A stretch of DNA of 64,000 bases from the NCBI RefSeq assembly GCF_000812465.1, contig NZ_JWMA01000034.1, positions 62,001 through 126,000 of the forward strand, written 5' to 3'. Source of the DNA: Cupriavidus sp. IDO. Its GTDB lineage: Bacteria > Pseudomonadota > Gammaproteobacteria > Burkholderiales > Burkholderiaceae. A program made the position numbers and the translations under genes. Shown here one piece after another: positions 18,127 through 28,122 of the stretch (position 1 is the first letter of the stretch; each line of letters starts with the position of its first letter). The notes beneath the pieces are model-generated. The model saw nothing but the letters and a program-made list of their open reading frames with translations, searched no databases and was not told the origin of the DNA.

Positions 18127-18750
18127 ATGAAAGTTGTCGCTTTCGAGCGTAGCGTACAGGGAACGGGTGCGAGCCGCCGCCTGCGCAATTCGGGCAAGAC
18201 CCCCGGCATCATCTACGGCGGCGCCGCCGAGCCGAAGATGATCGAACTGGATCACAACGCACTGTGGCACGCCCTGAAGAAGGAAGCGTTCCACTCGTCG
18301 ATCCTGGAACTGGAAGTCGCTGGCAAGTCGGAACAGGCCCTGCTGCGCGCATTCCAGATGCACCCGTTCAAGCCGCTGGTTCTGCACGTCGATTTCCAGC
18401 GCGTGTCGGCCAACGACAAGATCCACGTCAAGGTGCCCCTGCACTTCATGAACCAGGAAACCGCTCCTGGCGTGAAGCTGGGCCACGGCATCATCAACCA
18501 CATCCTGAACGACCTGGAAGTATCGTGCCTGCCGGCCGACCTGCCTGAGTTCATCGAAGTGGATCTGGGCAACGCAGAGCTGGGCCAGACCATCCACCTG
18601 TCGGACGTGAAGCTGCCGAAGGGCGTGACCGTGATCACCCACGGTGACGACAACCCCGCCGTCGCCAGCGTCTCGCTGCCGGCCGGTGGCGTGTCGGCTG
18701 CCGAGGGCGAGGAAGGCGGCGAAGCCGCTGGCGAAACGCCGGCTGCCTAA
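18127..18750 (+). CDS. rplY: 50S ribosomal protein L25, long (CTC) form
   Basis: 207 aa. Residues 1-95 are the 5S-rRNA-binding L25 domain ([26 protein letters not shown]). Residues 96-185 are the C-terminal TL5/CTC domain, and an acidic Glu/Gly/Ala tail ([16 protein letters not shown]) ends the protein. It has a good ribosome-binding site (TTGGAGTC). The longer CTC form is usual outside the gammaproteobacteria. A strong terminator follows. Confidence 0.96.
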   Translation: MKVVAFERSVQGTGASRRLRNSGKTPGIIYGGAAEPKMIELDHNALWHALKKEAFHSSILELEVAGKSEQALLRAFQMHPFKPLVLHVDFQRVSANDKIHVKVPLHFMNQETAPGVKLGHGIINHILNDLEVSCLPADLPEFIEVDLGNAELGQTIHLSDVKLPKGVTVITHGDDNPAVASVSLPAGGVSAAEGEEGGEAAGETPAA

Positions 18751-18792
18751 GCTGTCCCTCGCAGCGTGCGGTCCCCGGACCGCACCAGAAGA

Positions 18793-18821
18793 AACCGCCG
18801 GTTCCGCCGGCGGTTTTTTTT
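18793..18821 (+). terminator. Intrinsic terminator after rplY
   Basis: Stem AACCGCCGG / CCGGCGGTT, loop TTCCG, then TTTTTT. It separates rplY from pth. Confidence 0.92.
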
Positions 18822-18885
18822 CGGCTATGCTTGGCGCCTGCGGGCCCTGCGGGTAGCCTGCGCCGTCATCCAACCTGTTCAACGC

Positions 18886-19482
18886 ATGATCAAGCTCATC
18901 GTCGGCCTCGGCAATCCCGGTGCGGAATACGAGGCCACCCGCCACAATGCCGGCTTCTGGCTGGTGGACCAGCTCGCCCGCATGGGCGGCATCACGCTGC
19001 GCGTGGAGGGCCGCTTCCACGGGCTGGCAGGCCGTGCACGCCTGTGGGACCAGGAGGTCTGGCTGCTCAAACCTTCCACGTTCATGAACCGCTCCGGACT
19101 GTCCGTGGTGTCGCTGGCGCGCTTCTACAAGATTTTGCCTGACGAGATCGTCGTCGCGCATGACGAGATGGACCTGCCGCCCGGCGCCGCCAAGCTCAAG
19201 CGGGGCGGCGGCACCGGCGGCCACAATGGCCTGAAGGACATCGCGGCGCATCTCACGACCCAGGACTACTGGCGGCTGCGCCTTGGCGTCGGCCATCCGC
19301 GCAACCTGCCCGGCGGCGCCGCGGGCGGGCGCGAGGATGTCGTCAACTACGTCCTCAAGCCGCCTCGCCGCGAAGAGCAGGAAGCCATCGACGAGGCCAT
19401 CGACCGCAGCATCGATCCGCTCGGCCTGCTGGCCAGGGGCGATGCAGAACGCGCGATGGCGCAGCTGCACACCGCGCGCTGA
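18886..19482 (+). CDS. pth: Peptidyl-tRNA hydrolase
   Basis: 198 aa from the ATG at 18886 ([15 protein letters not shown]). An upstream in-frame start at 18766 would run through the rplY terminator and is rejected. Conserved residues: the catalytic His in [18 protein letters not shown], and [11 protein letters not shown]. It recycles peptidyl-tRNAs released from stalled ribosomes. The rplY-pth order is widely conserved. Confidence 0.96.
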   Translation: MIKLIVGLGNPGAEYEATRHNAGFWLVDQLARMGGITLRVEGRFHGLAGRARLWDQEVWLLKPSTFMNRSGLSVVSLARFYKILPDEIVVAHDEMDLPPGAAKLKRGGGTGGHNGLKDIAAHLTTQDYWRLRLGVGHPRNLPGGAAGGREDVVNYVLKPPRREEQEAIDEAIDRSIDPLGLLARGDAERAMAQLHTAR

Positions 19483-19619
19483 GGGCGTTCCAGGCCGGTT
19501 TTGCGACAGCATGATCAAGAACTGGCCGGATGCCGCGAAGCCGCCGCGCTCGTCCACCATCATGGCGCGCAGGACCGACGACAAGCCGATGGGCGCCTTA
19601 CGCATCTCCCCGGCAAAGC

Positions 19620-19655
19620 AAAGCCCCCGTCACCTTGCGGTGACAGGGGCTTTTG
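19620..19655. terminator. Bidirectional terminator between pth and ferredoxin
   Basis: A 15-nt inverted repeat AAAGCCCCCGTCACC / GGTGACAGGGGCTTT with loop TTGC and one mismatch. T's follow on plus, and a broken T-run follows on minus. It sits between convergent pth and the ferredoxin gene and can serve both. Confidence 0.8.
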
Positions 19656-19684
19656 GTTTCCTGCGCCGAACTGCGGGCGAACGC

Positions 19685-20656
<972 letters not shown>

Positions 20657-20721
20657 TCAGCAAAGGCACCCTTGCGCTGCGCGGAAGGCCGACGGGTGCC
20701 CCCGGGGTCGCATGACCGGAC

Positions 20722-20786
20722 TTAGAACCCATTTCACAATGAAGAAGGGGCGCCTTCTTCATTATGAAATTGAAATGGGTTCCTAA
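20722..20786. repeat. Palindromic element between rsmD and coaD
   Basis: Outer arms GAACCCATTTCA (20725-20736) and TGAAATGGGTTC (20771-20782) pair perfectly. Inner arms AATGAAGAAGG (20738-20748) and CCTTCTTCATT (20753-20763) also pair, with a GGCG loop. Flanking TTA and TAA extend the symmetry. The right edge contains the rsmD stop codon. There is no T-run, so it is not a classical terminator. It may be a small non-autonomous (MITE-like) element; no transposase is nearby. Confidence 0.6.
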
Positions 20787-21427
20787 CCCTGCCCGTTCGG
20801 CGCCGCCCGATGCTGCAACAGATGAAAGTACACCGCGCCCGCCCTCGCCTGCCGCACGATCTCCAGCGATGCCGGTACCGGTGCATCGGCACCGGTGAGG
20901 GTCCGGTCGGTTTCCACATACACCGCGCCACCGGGACGCGACAGCCTTGCCGCATGCTCCAGCGCCGGGCGCAGCCAGTCTTCGGCAAACGGCGGATCCA
21001 GGAAAATGACGTCGAAACTGGCATCTGGCATCTGGGCGGCAAGGGCAAATGCATCGCCCTGCACTACGCGGACCTGGCTGGCGTCGAGCCGGTACTGGTT
21101 GTCGCGCAGTTGCCTGGCGACGCGCGGATTGGCTTCCACCAGGGTCACCGCCGCCGCGCCGCGTGACGCGGCCTCGAAGCCCAGTGCGCCGGAGCCGGCG
21201 AACAGGTCCAGGCAGGTCAGGCCGCTCAGGTCCTGCCCTAGCCAGTTGAACAGGGTCTCACGCACGCGATCGGGCGTGGGGCGCAGGCCCTGGGCGTCCG
21301 GCACGGGCAGCAATGTGCGCTTCCAGCGCCCGCCGATGATGCGAACCTGGGACGGCGCCTGGCGCGGCGCCGGGGAAGAAGATCGCCCGCTCGCGGCGGG
21401 CGAAGGAGATCGGGAACGCGAATTCAT
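20783..21427 (-). CDS. rsmD: 16S rRNA (guanine966-N2)-methyltransferase RsmD
   Basis: 214 aa from the ATG at 21427; an ATG 30 bp upstream is also in frame. A basic Ser/Pro/Arg-rich N-terminus of about 25 residues precedes the domain (RIIGGRWKRTLLPVP). The SAM motif is CLDLFAGSGALGFEAASRGA and the catalytic motif is FLDPPF. It methylates G966 of 16S rRNA. Its stop codon lies inside the right arm of the palindromic element. Confidence 0.95.
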   Translation of the reverse strand: MNSRSRSPSPAASGRSSSPAPRQAPSQVRIIGGRWKRTLLPVPDAQGLRPTPDRVRETLFNWLGQDLSGLTCLDLFAGSGALGFEAASRGAAAVTLVEANPRVARQLRDNQYRLDASQVRVVQGDAFALAAQMPDASFDVIFLDPPFAEDWLRPALEHAARLSRPGGAVYVETDRTLTGADAPVPASLEIVRQARAGAVYFHLLQHRAAPNGQG

Positions 21428-21482
21428 CCCGTGATTGTAGAGCCTGCCGGCGCGCAAGCGCGCGCGGCGGGTTCGGCCGGTC

Positions 21483-22880
21483 TCATTGCCCGCCCGCTTG
21501 CTTGCCCACGGTTTGCGACGACACCGGCCCGCCCACGATCACCGTCGCCATGGCATCCGGGTGCACGTGGCGCTCGAATGCCGCCTTCACCTGCTGGCGC
21601 GTCACCTTGCCGATCTGCGCGGTCCAGGTGTCGAGGTAGTCCAGCGGCAGGCCATACCAGCCGATATTGGCGACGTTGGTCAGCAGCTTGCGGTTGTTGT
21701 CGATGCGCAGCGGGAAGCCATTGATGAGGTTGTCCTTGGCCGCCTTGAGCTCGGCGTCGGTCGGGCCCTGCGCGACGTAGCGGGCCAGCACCTGGCGCAC
21801 CAGCGCCAGCGCCTCGTTGGTCTGCTCCTTCTTGGTCTGCAGGCCGATGCCGAACGGCCCCGGCTGCTTGGACGGCGCGAAGTAGCTGTCCACCCCGTAG
21901 GTCAGGCCGCGCTTCTCGCGCACTTCGTCGGTCAGACGCGAGCTGAAACCGCCGCCGCCCAGCACGTAGTTGCCGACCAGCAGCGCGAAATAGTCCGGGT
22001 CACCGCGTGCGATAGCGGGCTGGCCCATCGCTACCGTCGCCTGCTGCGCCGGATGCGGCACGCGCTGCTCGCTGGCGGGGATGGTCATCTGCACCTGCGG
22101 CAGGGTCGGCGCCGGAACGCCTTGCGGCAGGCCACGCGTGAGCTGCTCGGCGATGGCCTCGGCCTGCTTGCGGTCGACCGCGCCAATCAGCGTCACCACC
22201 GCGCGCGAGGCGGTGTAGTTGTCACGCCAGAACTTCAGGATGTCGTCGCGCGAGACTGACTCGACGGTCGCGGGCGTCGCCGAGACGCCATAGGGATGGC
22301 TCGGGTAAATCGCTTTCGAGAGCATCTTGTCGGCAATCACGCCCGGCTTCGCATCGGCTTCGCGGATGGCGGTGATCAGGCGCTGCTTCTCGCGGCCGAC
22401 CACGGCGTCCGGATAGGTGGGCGCCTTGATCAGCTGTCCCGCCAGCGCAATGGACTGATCCAGTTCGGGCTGCGCCGTCAGCGTGCGCAGGCCGATACCG
22501 CCGCGATCGCCGCCAGCGGCGCCGCCGAAGACGGCACCGGTATCGGCAAAGGCATCGGCAATCTGCGCCTCGTTGCGGGCGGGCTGACCGTCCTGCGCGG
22601 CGGCGCCCTTGTCCAGCAGCGCGGCCGTCAGCGTCGCCAGCCCTGCCTTTGCCGGCGGGTCGTAGCGGCTGCCGGCGTCGAAGTCGATATTGATGTCGAG
22701 CATGGGGATCGACGGGCTGTGCACGTAGTACACCTGCGCGCCGGTGGAGGCGGTCCAGTGCTCGATGGGGATGGCGGCATTCGCCAGTTGCGCGGCCAGG
22801 ATGGCCGCGGCACCGCAAACAGTGCCGGCGAGCTTGCGAACCAGGCGCGGCGACGCAATCGTGATGACAGGCAGGGACAT
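21483..22880 (-). CDS. M16 family peptidase-like protein, non-catalytic subunit
   Basis: 465 aa with a signal peptide (cleaved near LANAA). It has the two M16 halves, but the zinc motif HxxEH is absent: the equivalent segment reads AGLATLTAALLDKG. The C-terminal half keeps the GGFSSRLTDEVREKRGLTYGV motif that helps shape the active site of a partner. It starts 9 bp after the catalytic M16 gene, so the two probably form a heterodimer like mitochondrial processing peptidase. It is periplasmic; the substrate is unknown. Confidence 0.88.
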   Translation of the reverse strand: MSLPVITIASPRLVRKLAGTVCGAAAILAAQLANAAIPIEHWTASTGAQVYYVHSPSIPMLDINIDFDAGSRYDPPAKAGLATLTAALLDKGAAAQDGQPARNEAQIADAFADTGAVFGGAAGGDRGGIGLRTLTAQPELDQSIALAGQLIKAPTYPDAVVGREKQRLITAIREADAKPGVIADKMLSKAIYPSHPYGVSATPATVESVSRDDILKFWRDNYTASRAVVTLIGAVDRKQAEAIAEQLTRGLPQGVPAPTLPQVQMTIPASEQRVPHPAQQATVAMGQPAIARGDPDYFALLVGNYVLGGGGFSSRLTDEVREKRGLTYGVDSYFAPSKQPGPFGIGLQTKKEQTNEALALVRQVLARYVAQGPTDAELKAAKDNLINGFPLRIDNNRKLLTNVANIGWYGLPLDYLDTWTAQIGKVTRQQVKAAFERHVHPDAMATVIVGGPVSSQTVGKQAGGQ

Positions 22881-22889
22881 CGTCGCTCC

Positions 22890-24395
22890 TCAGTGGCGCA
22901 GGCCGGCAGGGACCTGCGTCTTGGGCTTGTTGGGGTCGATCGGCTGCGGCACCAGCGTGGCCACGGTCAGGTTGTCGTCGCTGAAATATTTGGCGGCAAC
23001 GGCCTGCACCTGTGCCGGCGTGACTTCCTTGATCTTGTCGAGCATGCGGTCGATCTGCCGCCACGAGATGCCCGAGATCTCCGCCACGCCGATCTCCATG
23101 CCCTGCCCGAACACCGAGTCGCGCTTGTAGATCTGGCTGGCCACCACCTGCGCCTTCACGCGCTTGAGCTCTTCGGCCGAGACACCGTCCCTGGCGATGC
23201 GCTGGATCTCCTCGCGCAGCGCGCGTTCGATCTGGTCGGTGTTGTGGCCGTCGGCGGGCGTGCCGTCGAGCACAAACAGCGATTCGCCGCGGTTGATGCT
23301 GTCGTAGCCCACGTTGACGTCATCGGCCAGCCGCTGCTCGCGCACCAGTTCGCGCGTCATGCGGGCATTGTCGTAGCCATTGAGGACGGCCGACAGGACT
23401 TCGAGCGCATAGGGATCGGCGTCTTTCTCCACATCGCGCAGGCGCGGCACCTTGTAGGCCAGCACCACATACTGGTTCTCGGCCGGCGCCTTGACCCAGA
23501 TCCGCTTGACGCCCTTCTGCACCGGTTCGATCTGGTCCTTGCGCAGCGGCAGCGGGCGCGCCTTGAGCTTGCCGTAGTAGCGCTCGGCCATCGCCCTGAC
23601 TTCCGCCGGCTTGACGTCGCCGGTGACGATCACCGTCGCGTTGTCCGGCACATACCAGTTGCGATACCAGTCCTGGACGTCTTCCACCCGCATGTTGACC
23701 AGGTCGTCCATCCACCCGATCACCGGATGGCGGTAGGCCGCGGCGGTATAGACCGTGGCCAGCAGCTGTTCGTACACGGTGCCGCGGGCGGAGTCGTCGG
23801 TGCGCAGGCGGCGCTCTTCCATCACCACCTTCATCTCGCGGTCGAACTCGTCCTTCCTGATGATCAGGTTGGCCATGCGGTCGGCCTCCAGCTCCATCAT
23901 CTTCGGCAGGTATTGCTTGCCGATCTGCTGGTAGTACAAGGTGAAGTCGCGGTTGGTCATGGCGTTCTCGCGGCCGCCGAGTGCCGCCACCTGCTTGGAG
24001 AACTCGCCCACGCCGACCTTGGGCGTGCCCTTGAACATCATGTGTTCCAGCATGTGGGCCACGCCGGTGGTGCCACTGACCTCATCGATGGCGCCCGCCC
24101 GGTACCAGATCTGGTGCGCGACGGTGGGCGCCCGGTGGTCTTCCTTGACGATCAGCCGCAGTCCGTTGGACAGCCGGTATTCCGTGGTGCCCTGCTCGGT
24201 CGCCCCGACCGGCACGGCCTGACCGGACAGCGCGGGCGGCGCGGCCACGGCAGGCTGTGCCTGGACCGGCATGGACCAGGGCAGCGTGGCGAGCAAGAGG
24301 GCGGGAAGGAGGCGCCGCGCCAGATGCACGGCGCAGGCGGGAAGGGACTCAGGCCGGGCGGCGTCCGCTCCGGTCACGACAGCGCAATGGTTCAT
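22890..24395 (-). CDS. M16 family zinc metallopeptidase, catalytic subunit
   Basis: 501 aa from the ATG at 24395 (MNHCAVVTGAD); the longer frame upstream runs into ftsY on the other strand. The signal peptide spans about residues 20-47. The inverted zinc motif HMLEHMMFKG (HxxEH) is present, with a downstream Glu in NAMTNRDFTLYYQQ. It pairs with the inactive subunit downstream. It is annotated in relatives as a pitrilysin-like or PqqL-like protease. It diverges from ftsY by 60 bp. Confidence 0.9.
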   Translation of the reverse strand: MNHCAVVTGADAARPESLPACAVHLARRLLPALLLATLPWSMPVQAQPAVAAPPALSGQAVPVGATEQGTTEYRLSNGLRLIVKEDHRAPTVAHQIWYRAGAIDEVSGTTGVAHMLEHMMFKGTPKVGVGEFSKQVAALGGRENAMTNRDFTLYYQQIGKQYLPKMMELEADRMANLIIRKDEFDREMKVVMEERRLRTDDSARGTVYEQLLATVYTAAAYRHPVIGWMDDLVNMRVEDVQDWYRNWYVPDNATVIVTGDVKPAEVRAMAERYYGKLKARPLPLRKDQIEPVQKGVKRIWVKAPAENQYVVLAYKVPRLRDVEKDADPYALEVLSAVLNGYDNARMTRELVREQRLADDVNVGYDSINRGESLFVLDGTPADGHNTDQIERALREEIQRIARDGVSAEELKRVKAQVVASQIYKRDSVFGQGMEIGVAEISGISWRQIDRMLDKIKEVTPAQVQAVAAKYFSDDNLTVATLVPQPIDPNKPKTQVPAGLRH

Positions 24396-24455
24396 GCGAC
24401 CCCGTCTGCTAGAATTTTGGCGATTGATTCTACCGGGGTATTGACCCCTTTCCCA

Positions 24456-25610
24456 ATGTTTAGTTTCTGGAAGAAGCGCAAGGCCGAACCCGCCCCTGCG
24501 TCCGCCGAAGTGCAAGCTCCGGCACCGGTTCCGGCTCCCGCTCCCCTTTCCACCCCGGTTCCCGCCGCAACGCCCGCTGAAACAACCGTTGCGGCACCCG
24601 TGCCGGTACCGGCTGCCGCCCCGGCTGCGGCAGCCGCCCCGCAACCGGCTCCGGCCGAGGAGCTGGAGCTGGAGCTGGAGCTGACGCCGCCGCCGGCCCC
24701 GACGGCCGAGGCGAGACAGGGCTGGATGCATCGCCTGCGCACCGGCCTGTCCAAGACCAGCCGCAATATCGGCACGCTGTTCGTCGGCGTGAAGGTCGAC
24801 GAAGCGCTGTTCGAAGAGCTGGAAACCGCGCTGCTGATGGCCGACGCGGGTGTCGAAGCCACCGAATACCTGCTCGGCGAGCTGCGCAAGCGCGTCAAAA
24901 GCGAGCGCATCGAGTCAGCCGAAGGCGTCAAGGCCGCTCTGCGCACGCTGCTGACCGACCTGCTGCGCCCGCTGGAGAAATCCATGGCGCTGGGCCGCGA
25001 GCAGCCGCTGGTGATGATGATCGCGGGCGTCAACGGCGCCGGCAAGACCACCAGCATCGGCAAGCTGTGCAAGCATTTCCAGCGCTATGACCAGTCCGTG
25101 CTGCTGGCCGCCGGCGACACCTTCCGCGCCGCCGCCCGCGAGCAGCTGACGATCTGGGGCGAGCGCAACAACGTCACCGTGGTGGCACAGGAAAGCGGCG
25201 ATCCCGCCGCAGTGATCTTCGACGCGGTCAACGCGGCGCGTGCGCGCGACATCGACATCGTGATGGCCGACACCGCCGGGCGCCTGCCCACGCAGCTCCA
25301 CCTGATGGAAGAGCTCAAGAAGGTCAAGCGCGTGATCAGCAAGGCCATGCCGAACGCCCCGCATGAAGTGCTGCTGGTGATCGATGCCAACACCGGCCAG
25401 AACGCGCTGTCGCAAACCCGCGCCTTCGACGACGCGCTTGGCCTGACCGGCCTGATCGTAACCAAGCTCGACGGCACCGCCAAGGGCGGCATCCTGGCGG
25501 CCATTGCCCGCCAGCGTCCGGTGCCGGTCTACTTCATCGGCGTCGGCGAAAAGGTAGAAGACCTGCAGCCGTTCAAGGCCGACGAGTTCGCGGACGCGCT
25601 GCTGGGCTGA
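24456..25610 (+). CDS. ftsY: Signal recognition particle receptor FtsY
   Basis: 384 aa from the ATG at 24456 (MFSFWKKRKAEPAPA). The N-terminal A domain is Pro/Ala-rich and then acidic, with four GAGCTG repeats encoding LELELEL. The NG domain follows: [14 protein letters not shown] (G1), DTAGR (G3), TKLDGTAKGG (G4). It docks the SRP-ribosome complex at the membrane. An open frame runs far upstream but is the shadow of the divergent M16 gene. Confidence 0.97.
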   Translation: MFSFWKKRKAEPAPASAEVQAPAPVPAPAPLSTPVPAATPAETTVAAPVPVPAAAPAAAAAPQPAPAEELELELELTPPPAPTAEARQGWMHRLRTGLSKTSRNIGTLFVGVKVDEALFEELETALLMADAGVEATEYLLGELRKRVKSERIESAEGVKAALRTLLTDLLRPLEKSMALGREQPLVMMIAGVNGAGKTTSIGKLCKHFQRYDQSVLLAAGDTFRAAAREQLTIWGERNNVTVVAQESGDPAAVIFDAVNAARARDIDIVMADTAGRLPTQLHLMEELKKVKRVISKAMPNAPHEVLLVIDANTGQNALSQTRAFDDALGLTGLIVTKLDGTAKGGILAAIARQRPVPVYFIGVGEKVEDLQPFKADEFADALLG

Positions 25611-25631
25611 ACTCCAGTGTCGTCAGAAAGC

Positions 25632-25661
25632 AAAAGCCCCGGCAAACCACCGGGGCTTTTT
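25632..25661. terminator. Terminator between convergent ftsY and maiA
   Basis: Stem AAAAGCCCCGG / CCGGGGCTTTT with a 7-nt loop, followed by T on plus and preceded by A's, so it works in both directions. Confidence 0.92.
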
Positions 25662-25681
25662 CATTGCAACCCCTCTGCGGC

Positions 25682-26329
25682 TTACTCTGCGTCGGGCTGC
25701 GATCCAGGTTGTGCCCGCTGGAAAGCCGGCAACTCCATGCACGCCTCATAGATCTTCGCGATCACCGGAAAGCGGCCCACGTCGATGTTGAAGCGCTGTG
25801 CATTGAACACCTGCGGCACCAGGCAGATATCGGCCAGCGTCGGCGTGTCGCCAAAGCAGAAGCGGCCAGCCTTGCCGCCGCGCTCCAGGTTGGTCTGCAG
25901 CGAGCCGAAGCCCAGCTCGATCCAGTGCCGGTACCACGCGTCCTTGACCTCTTCGGCCGTGCCCACCGTGTGCTTGAGGTACTTCAGCACGCGCAGGTTG
26001 TTCAGCGGATGGATCTCGCACGCGATCTCCAGCGCCAGGCCGCGCACATAGGCGCGGTCCAGTGCCGTGCCGGGCAGCAGCTTCGGCTCGGGATGGACCT
26101 CGTCCAGGTACTCGACGATCGCCAGCGACTGCTGCAGCGTGTGGTCGCCGTCGATCAAGGTCGGCACCAGGGCGTCGGCGCTGATCGCGCGGTATTCCGG
26201 CTTGAGCTGCTGGCCGCCCTCCCTGACCAGGTGGACCGGCACGTACTCGTACGGCAGGCCCTTCAGTTCCAGGGCGATGCGCACGCGGTACGAGGCCGAG
26301 CTGCGGAAATAGCTGTAAAGCTTGAGCAT
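25682..26329 (-). CDS. maiA: Maleylacetoacetate isomerase
   Basis: 215 aa zeta-class glutathione S-transferase. The N-terminal thioredoxin-like half has the zeta signature SSASYRVRIAL; the C-terminal half is helical. It isomerises maleylacetoacetate (or maleylpyruvate) with glutathione. It lies 4 bp downstream of the FAH-family gene, suggesting one aromatic-degradation unit. Which substrate it prefers cannot be told from sequence. Confidence 0.9.
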   Translation of the reverse strand: MLKLYSYFRSSASYRVRIALELKGLPYEYVPVHLVREGGQQLKPEYRAISADALVPTLIDGDHTLQQSLAIVEYLDEVHPEPKLLPGTALDRAYVRGLALEIACEIHPLNNLRVLKYLKHTVGTAEEVKDAWYRHWIELGFGSLQTNLERGGKAGRFCFGDTPTLADICLVPQVFNAQRFNIDVGRFPVIAKIYEACMELPAFQRAQPGSQPDAE

Positions 26330-26333
26330 CGGA

Positions 26334-27035
26334 TCAGGCCACCTTGATCGTCAGGTCACCCACGCCGCCGACGTGGCACTGCATGACGTCGCCCTTCACC
26401 ACCGGGCCCACGCCTTCGGGCGTGCCGCTGAAGATCAGATCGCCGGGCTGCAGTTCGAACAGCTTCGACAGGTAGGACACCATTTCCGGCACCGACCAGA
26501 TCAGGTCCGAGAGGTCGCCGCGCTGCTTCTCCACGCCATTGACAGACAGCGTCACCGCGCCCTTTTCCGGATGGCCAATGGCGGATACCGGCACGATCGG
26601 GCCGATCGGCGCGGACCGGTCGAACGCCTTGCCGGTTTCCCAGGGACGCCCGGTCTTCTTCGATTCGTTCTGCAGGTCGCGACGGGTCATGTCGAGGCCT
26701 ACGGCATAGCCGAATACATGGCTGGCCGCCTGCTCCACCGCAATGTCCTTGCCGCCCTTGCCGATGGCCACCACCAGTTCCACTTCATAGTGGCAATTGC
26801 TGGTGCCAGGGGGATACGGGAAGGTGCCTTCCGTGCCATCCGCGACATAGCTCACCGCATCCGACGGCTTGCAGAAGAAGAACGGCGGCTCGCGGTCAGG
26901 GTCCGAACCCATCTCACGGGCATGTGCGGCGTAGTTGCGGCCCACGCAATACACGCGGCGCACCGGGAAGCTTGCGTTGCTGCCGCGGACGGGCACGCCA
27001 ACGGGCGCCGGCGGGGCAAACACGAATTCGGTCAT
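26334..27035 (-). CDS. Fumarylacetoacetate hydrolase family protein
   Basis: 233 aa from the ATG at 27035, which has GGAGAG 4 bp upstream. It is a single FAH domain: [29 protein letters not shown] (metal-binding Glu), [11 protein letters not shown]. The size fits the short FAH group that includes fumarylpyruvate hydrolase and FAHD1-like oxaloacetate decarboxylases, not full-length fumarylacetoacetase (about 420 aa). With the adjacent maiA-type isomerase, a gentisate or homogentisate branch is plausible. Confidence 0.88.
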   Translation of the reverse strand: MTEFVFAPPAPVGVPVRGSNASFPVRRVYCVGRNYAAHAREMGSDPDREPPFFFCKPSDAVSYVADGTEGTFPYPPGTSNCHYEVELVVAIGKGGKDIAVEQAASHVFGYAVGLDMTRRDLQNESKKTGRPWETGKAFDRSAPIGPIVPVSAIGHPEKGAVTLSVNGVEKQRGDLSDLIWSVPEMVSYLSKLFELQPGDLIFSGTPEGVGPVVKGDVMQCHVGGVGDLTIKVA

Positions 27036-27295
27036 GCATCTCTCCAGACTTGTTCTGATGTGCACTGCGCCGGGAAAACAGGCGTCGCCAGCAGACGCCC
27101 CCGCGCAGCAGGGCAACAGCATACACCGCGCCGACGGCCTGCGTACGACGGCATACAGTGAATATGGGTAACCCCGAACCCTGCAATCAGCGCCTGGTCC
27201 GGCGCATCCGCCGCGGCCGGGCGACGGCAGCCGCACCCCCGTCCCTCCAGGACCCGGCGCGAATATTGCTTGGGGAGTGCAACCCAATCAGAACC

Positions 27296-27946
27296 ATGAC
27301 CCGCCGCCACCCGCCCCCTCCGAGCCCGACCAGTCCGCCTGGCCCGACGTCAGCCGCGGGCAGCCGCTCCCTGCGCATCCTGCTGGTGCGGGATCCGCAT
27401 GATGCCAGTCCGCTCAATGTCGAGACCATCCGCGCCGGCCTGGTCAGCGCCGGCTTTGCCGAGATCGAGATCGTGGATGCCGACCTGCGGCTGCCGGACG
27501 TGATTACCGCCAGCCAGCCCGATCTGGTCATCATCGCTTCGGAATCCGCGGCGCGCGACACCATCGAGCATGTCTGCGTCTCGACACAGCACGCACCAAG
27601 GCCGATCGTGCTGTTCACCGACAACGACGACTCCCAGCGCATCAAGGCGGCGCTGTCCGCCGGGATCACCGCCTATATCGTCGATGGCCTGCGGGCCGAG
27701 CGAGTCAAGACCGTGCTCGATGTGGCCTACGCCCGCTTCGAGCTGGACCAGCAACTGCGTGCCGAACTCGATGCCACCCGCCTGAAACTAGCCGAGCGCA
27801 AGGTGGTGGAGCGCGCCAAGGGCCTGCTGATGCAGGCGCGCGGCATCAGCGAGGACGAGGCCTACAAGCGCCTGCGCAGCATGGCGATGGAACGCGGCCT
27901 CAAGCTGGTCGAAGCGGCCCAGCGCGTTATCGATGTGATGACTTGA
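27296..27946 (+). CDS. nasT: ANTAR antiterminator protein, NasT-like, with degenerate receiver domain
   Basis: 216 aa from the ATG at 27296; its ribosome-binding site is weak and an in-frame TTG lies upstream. After a Pro-rich N-terminus, a receiver-like domain spans about 26-140, then a linker helix and a C-terminal ANTAR RNA-binding domain (KVVERAKGLLMQARGISEDEAYKRLRS). The residue expected to be the phospho-acceptor Asp is Ala81 (PDLVIIASES), so activation by phosphorylation is unlikely. NasT proteins bind two-hexaloop RNA and prevent termination ahead of nitrate genes. Such an RNA lies just downstream, before nrtA. No nasS is adjacent. Confidence 0.88.
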   Translation: MTRRHPPPPSPTSPPGPTSAAGSRSLRILLVRDPHDASPLNVETIRAGLVSAGFAEIEIVDADLRLPDVITASQPDLVIIASESAARDTIEHVCVSTQHAPRPIVLFTDNDDSQRIKAALSAGITAYIVDGLRAERVKTVLDVAYARFELDQQLRAELDATRLKLAERKVVERAKGLLMQARGISEDEAYKRLRSMAMERGLKLVEAAQRVIDVMT

Positions 27947-27971
27947 CCATGCTGCGGCGGTGCGTGCCGCC

Positions 27972-28004
27972 GCACGTCGCTGGTGCAATGCACAAATCTG
28001 GCGC
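27972..28004 (+). promoter_or_regulatory. Putative NtrC binding sites
   Basis: GCAC-N7-GTGC at 27972-27986 fits the NtrC dyad pattern. A degenerate second copy, GCAC-N7-GCGC, lies at 27990-28004. They are about 105-140 bp upstream of the -24 element, a normal enhancer distance, and begin 25 bp after the nasT stop. Confidence 0.5.
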
Positions 28005-28107
28005 TGCCTGCCGGCGGCGCCACCCTTCTTCGTTCCGGCCCGCCTTGCCGGCGGCCGCGGCATGCCCTGATCGCGTCTTTTTGCCCTCTTGCTGCACGGT
28101 TCTGCAC

Positions 28108-28122
28108 TGGCACACCACTTGC
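28108..28122 (+). promoter_or_regulatory. Sigma54 (-24/-12) promoter for nrtABC
   Basis: TGGCAC-N5-TTGC, with the key GG and GC separated by exactly 10 bp. It matches the RpoN consensus at every core position. The start is expected near 28133, immediately before the first hexaloop hairpin. Confidence 0.85.

Noticed and set aside
22296-24455. Apparent 720-residue extension of FtsY
   Set aside because: It is the antisense of the two M16 genes. FtsY proteins start at the MFSFWKKRK-type motif, where the codon pattern also changes.
27982-27992. GTGCA-A-TGCAC palindrome near the NtrC dyad
   Set aside because: The half-sites are in the opposite order to the NtrC consensus; the overlapping GCAC-N7-GTGC is the better match.
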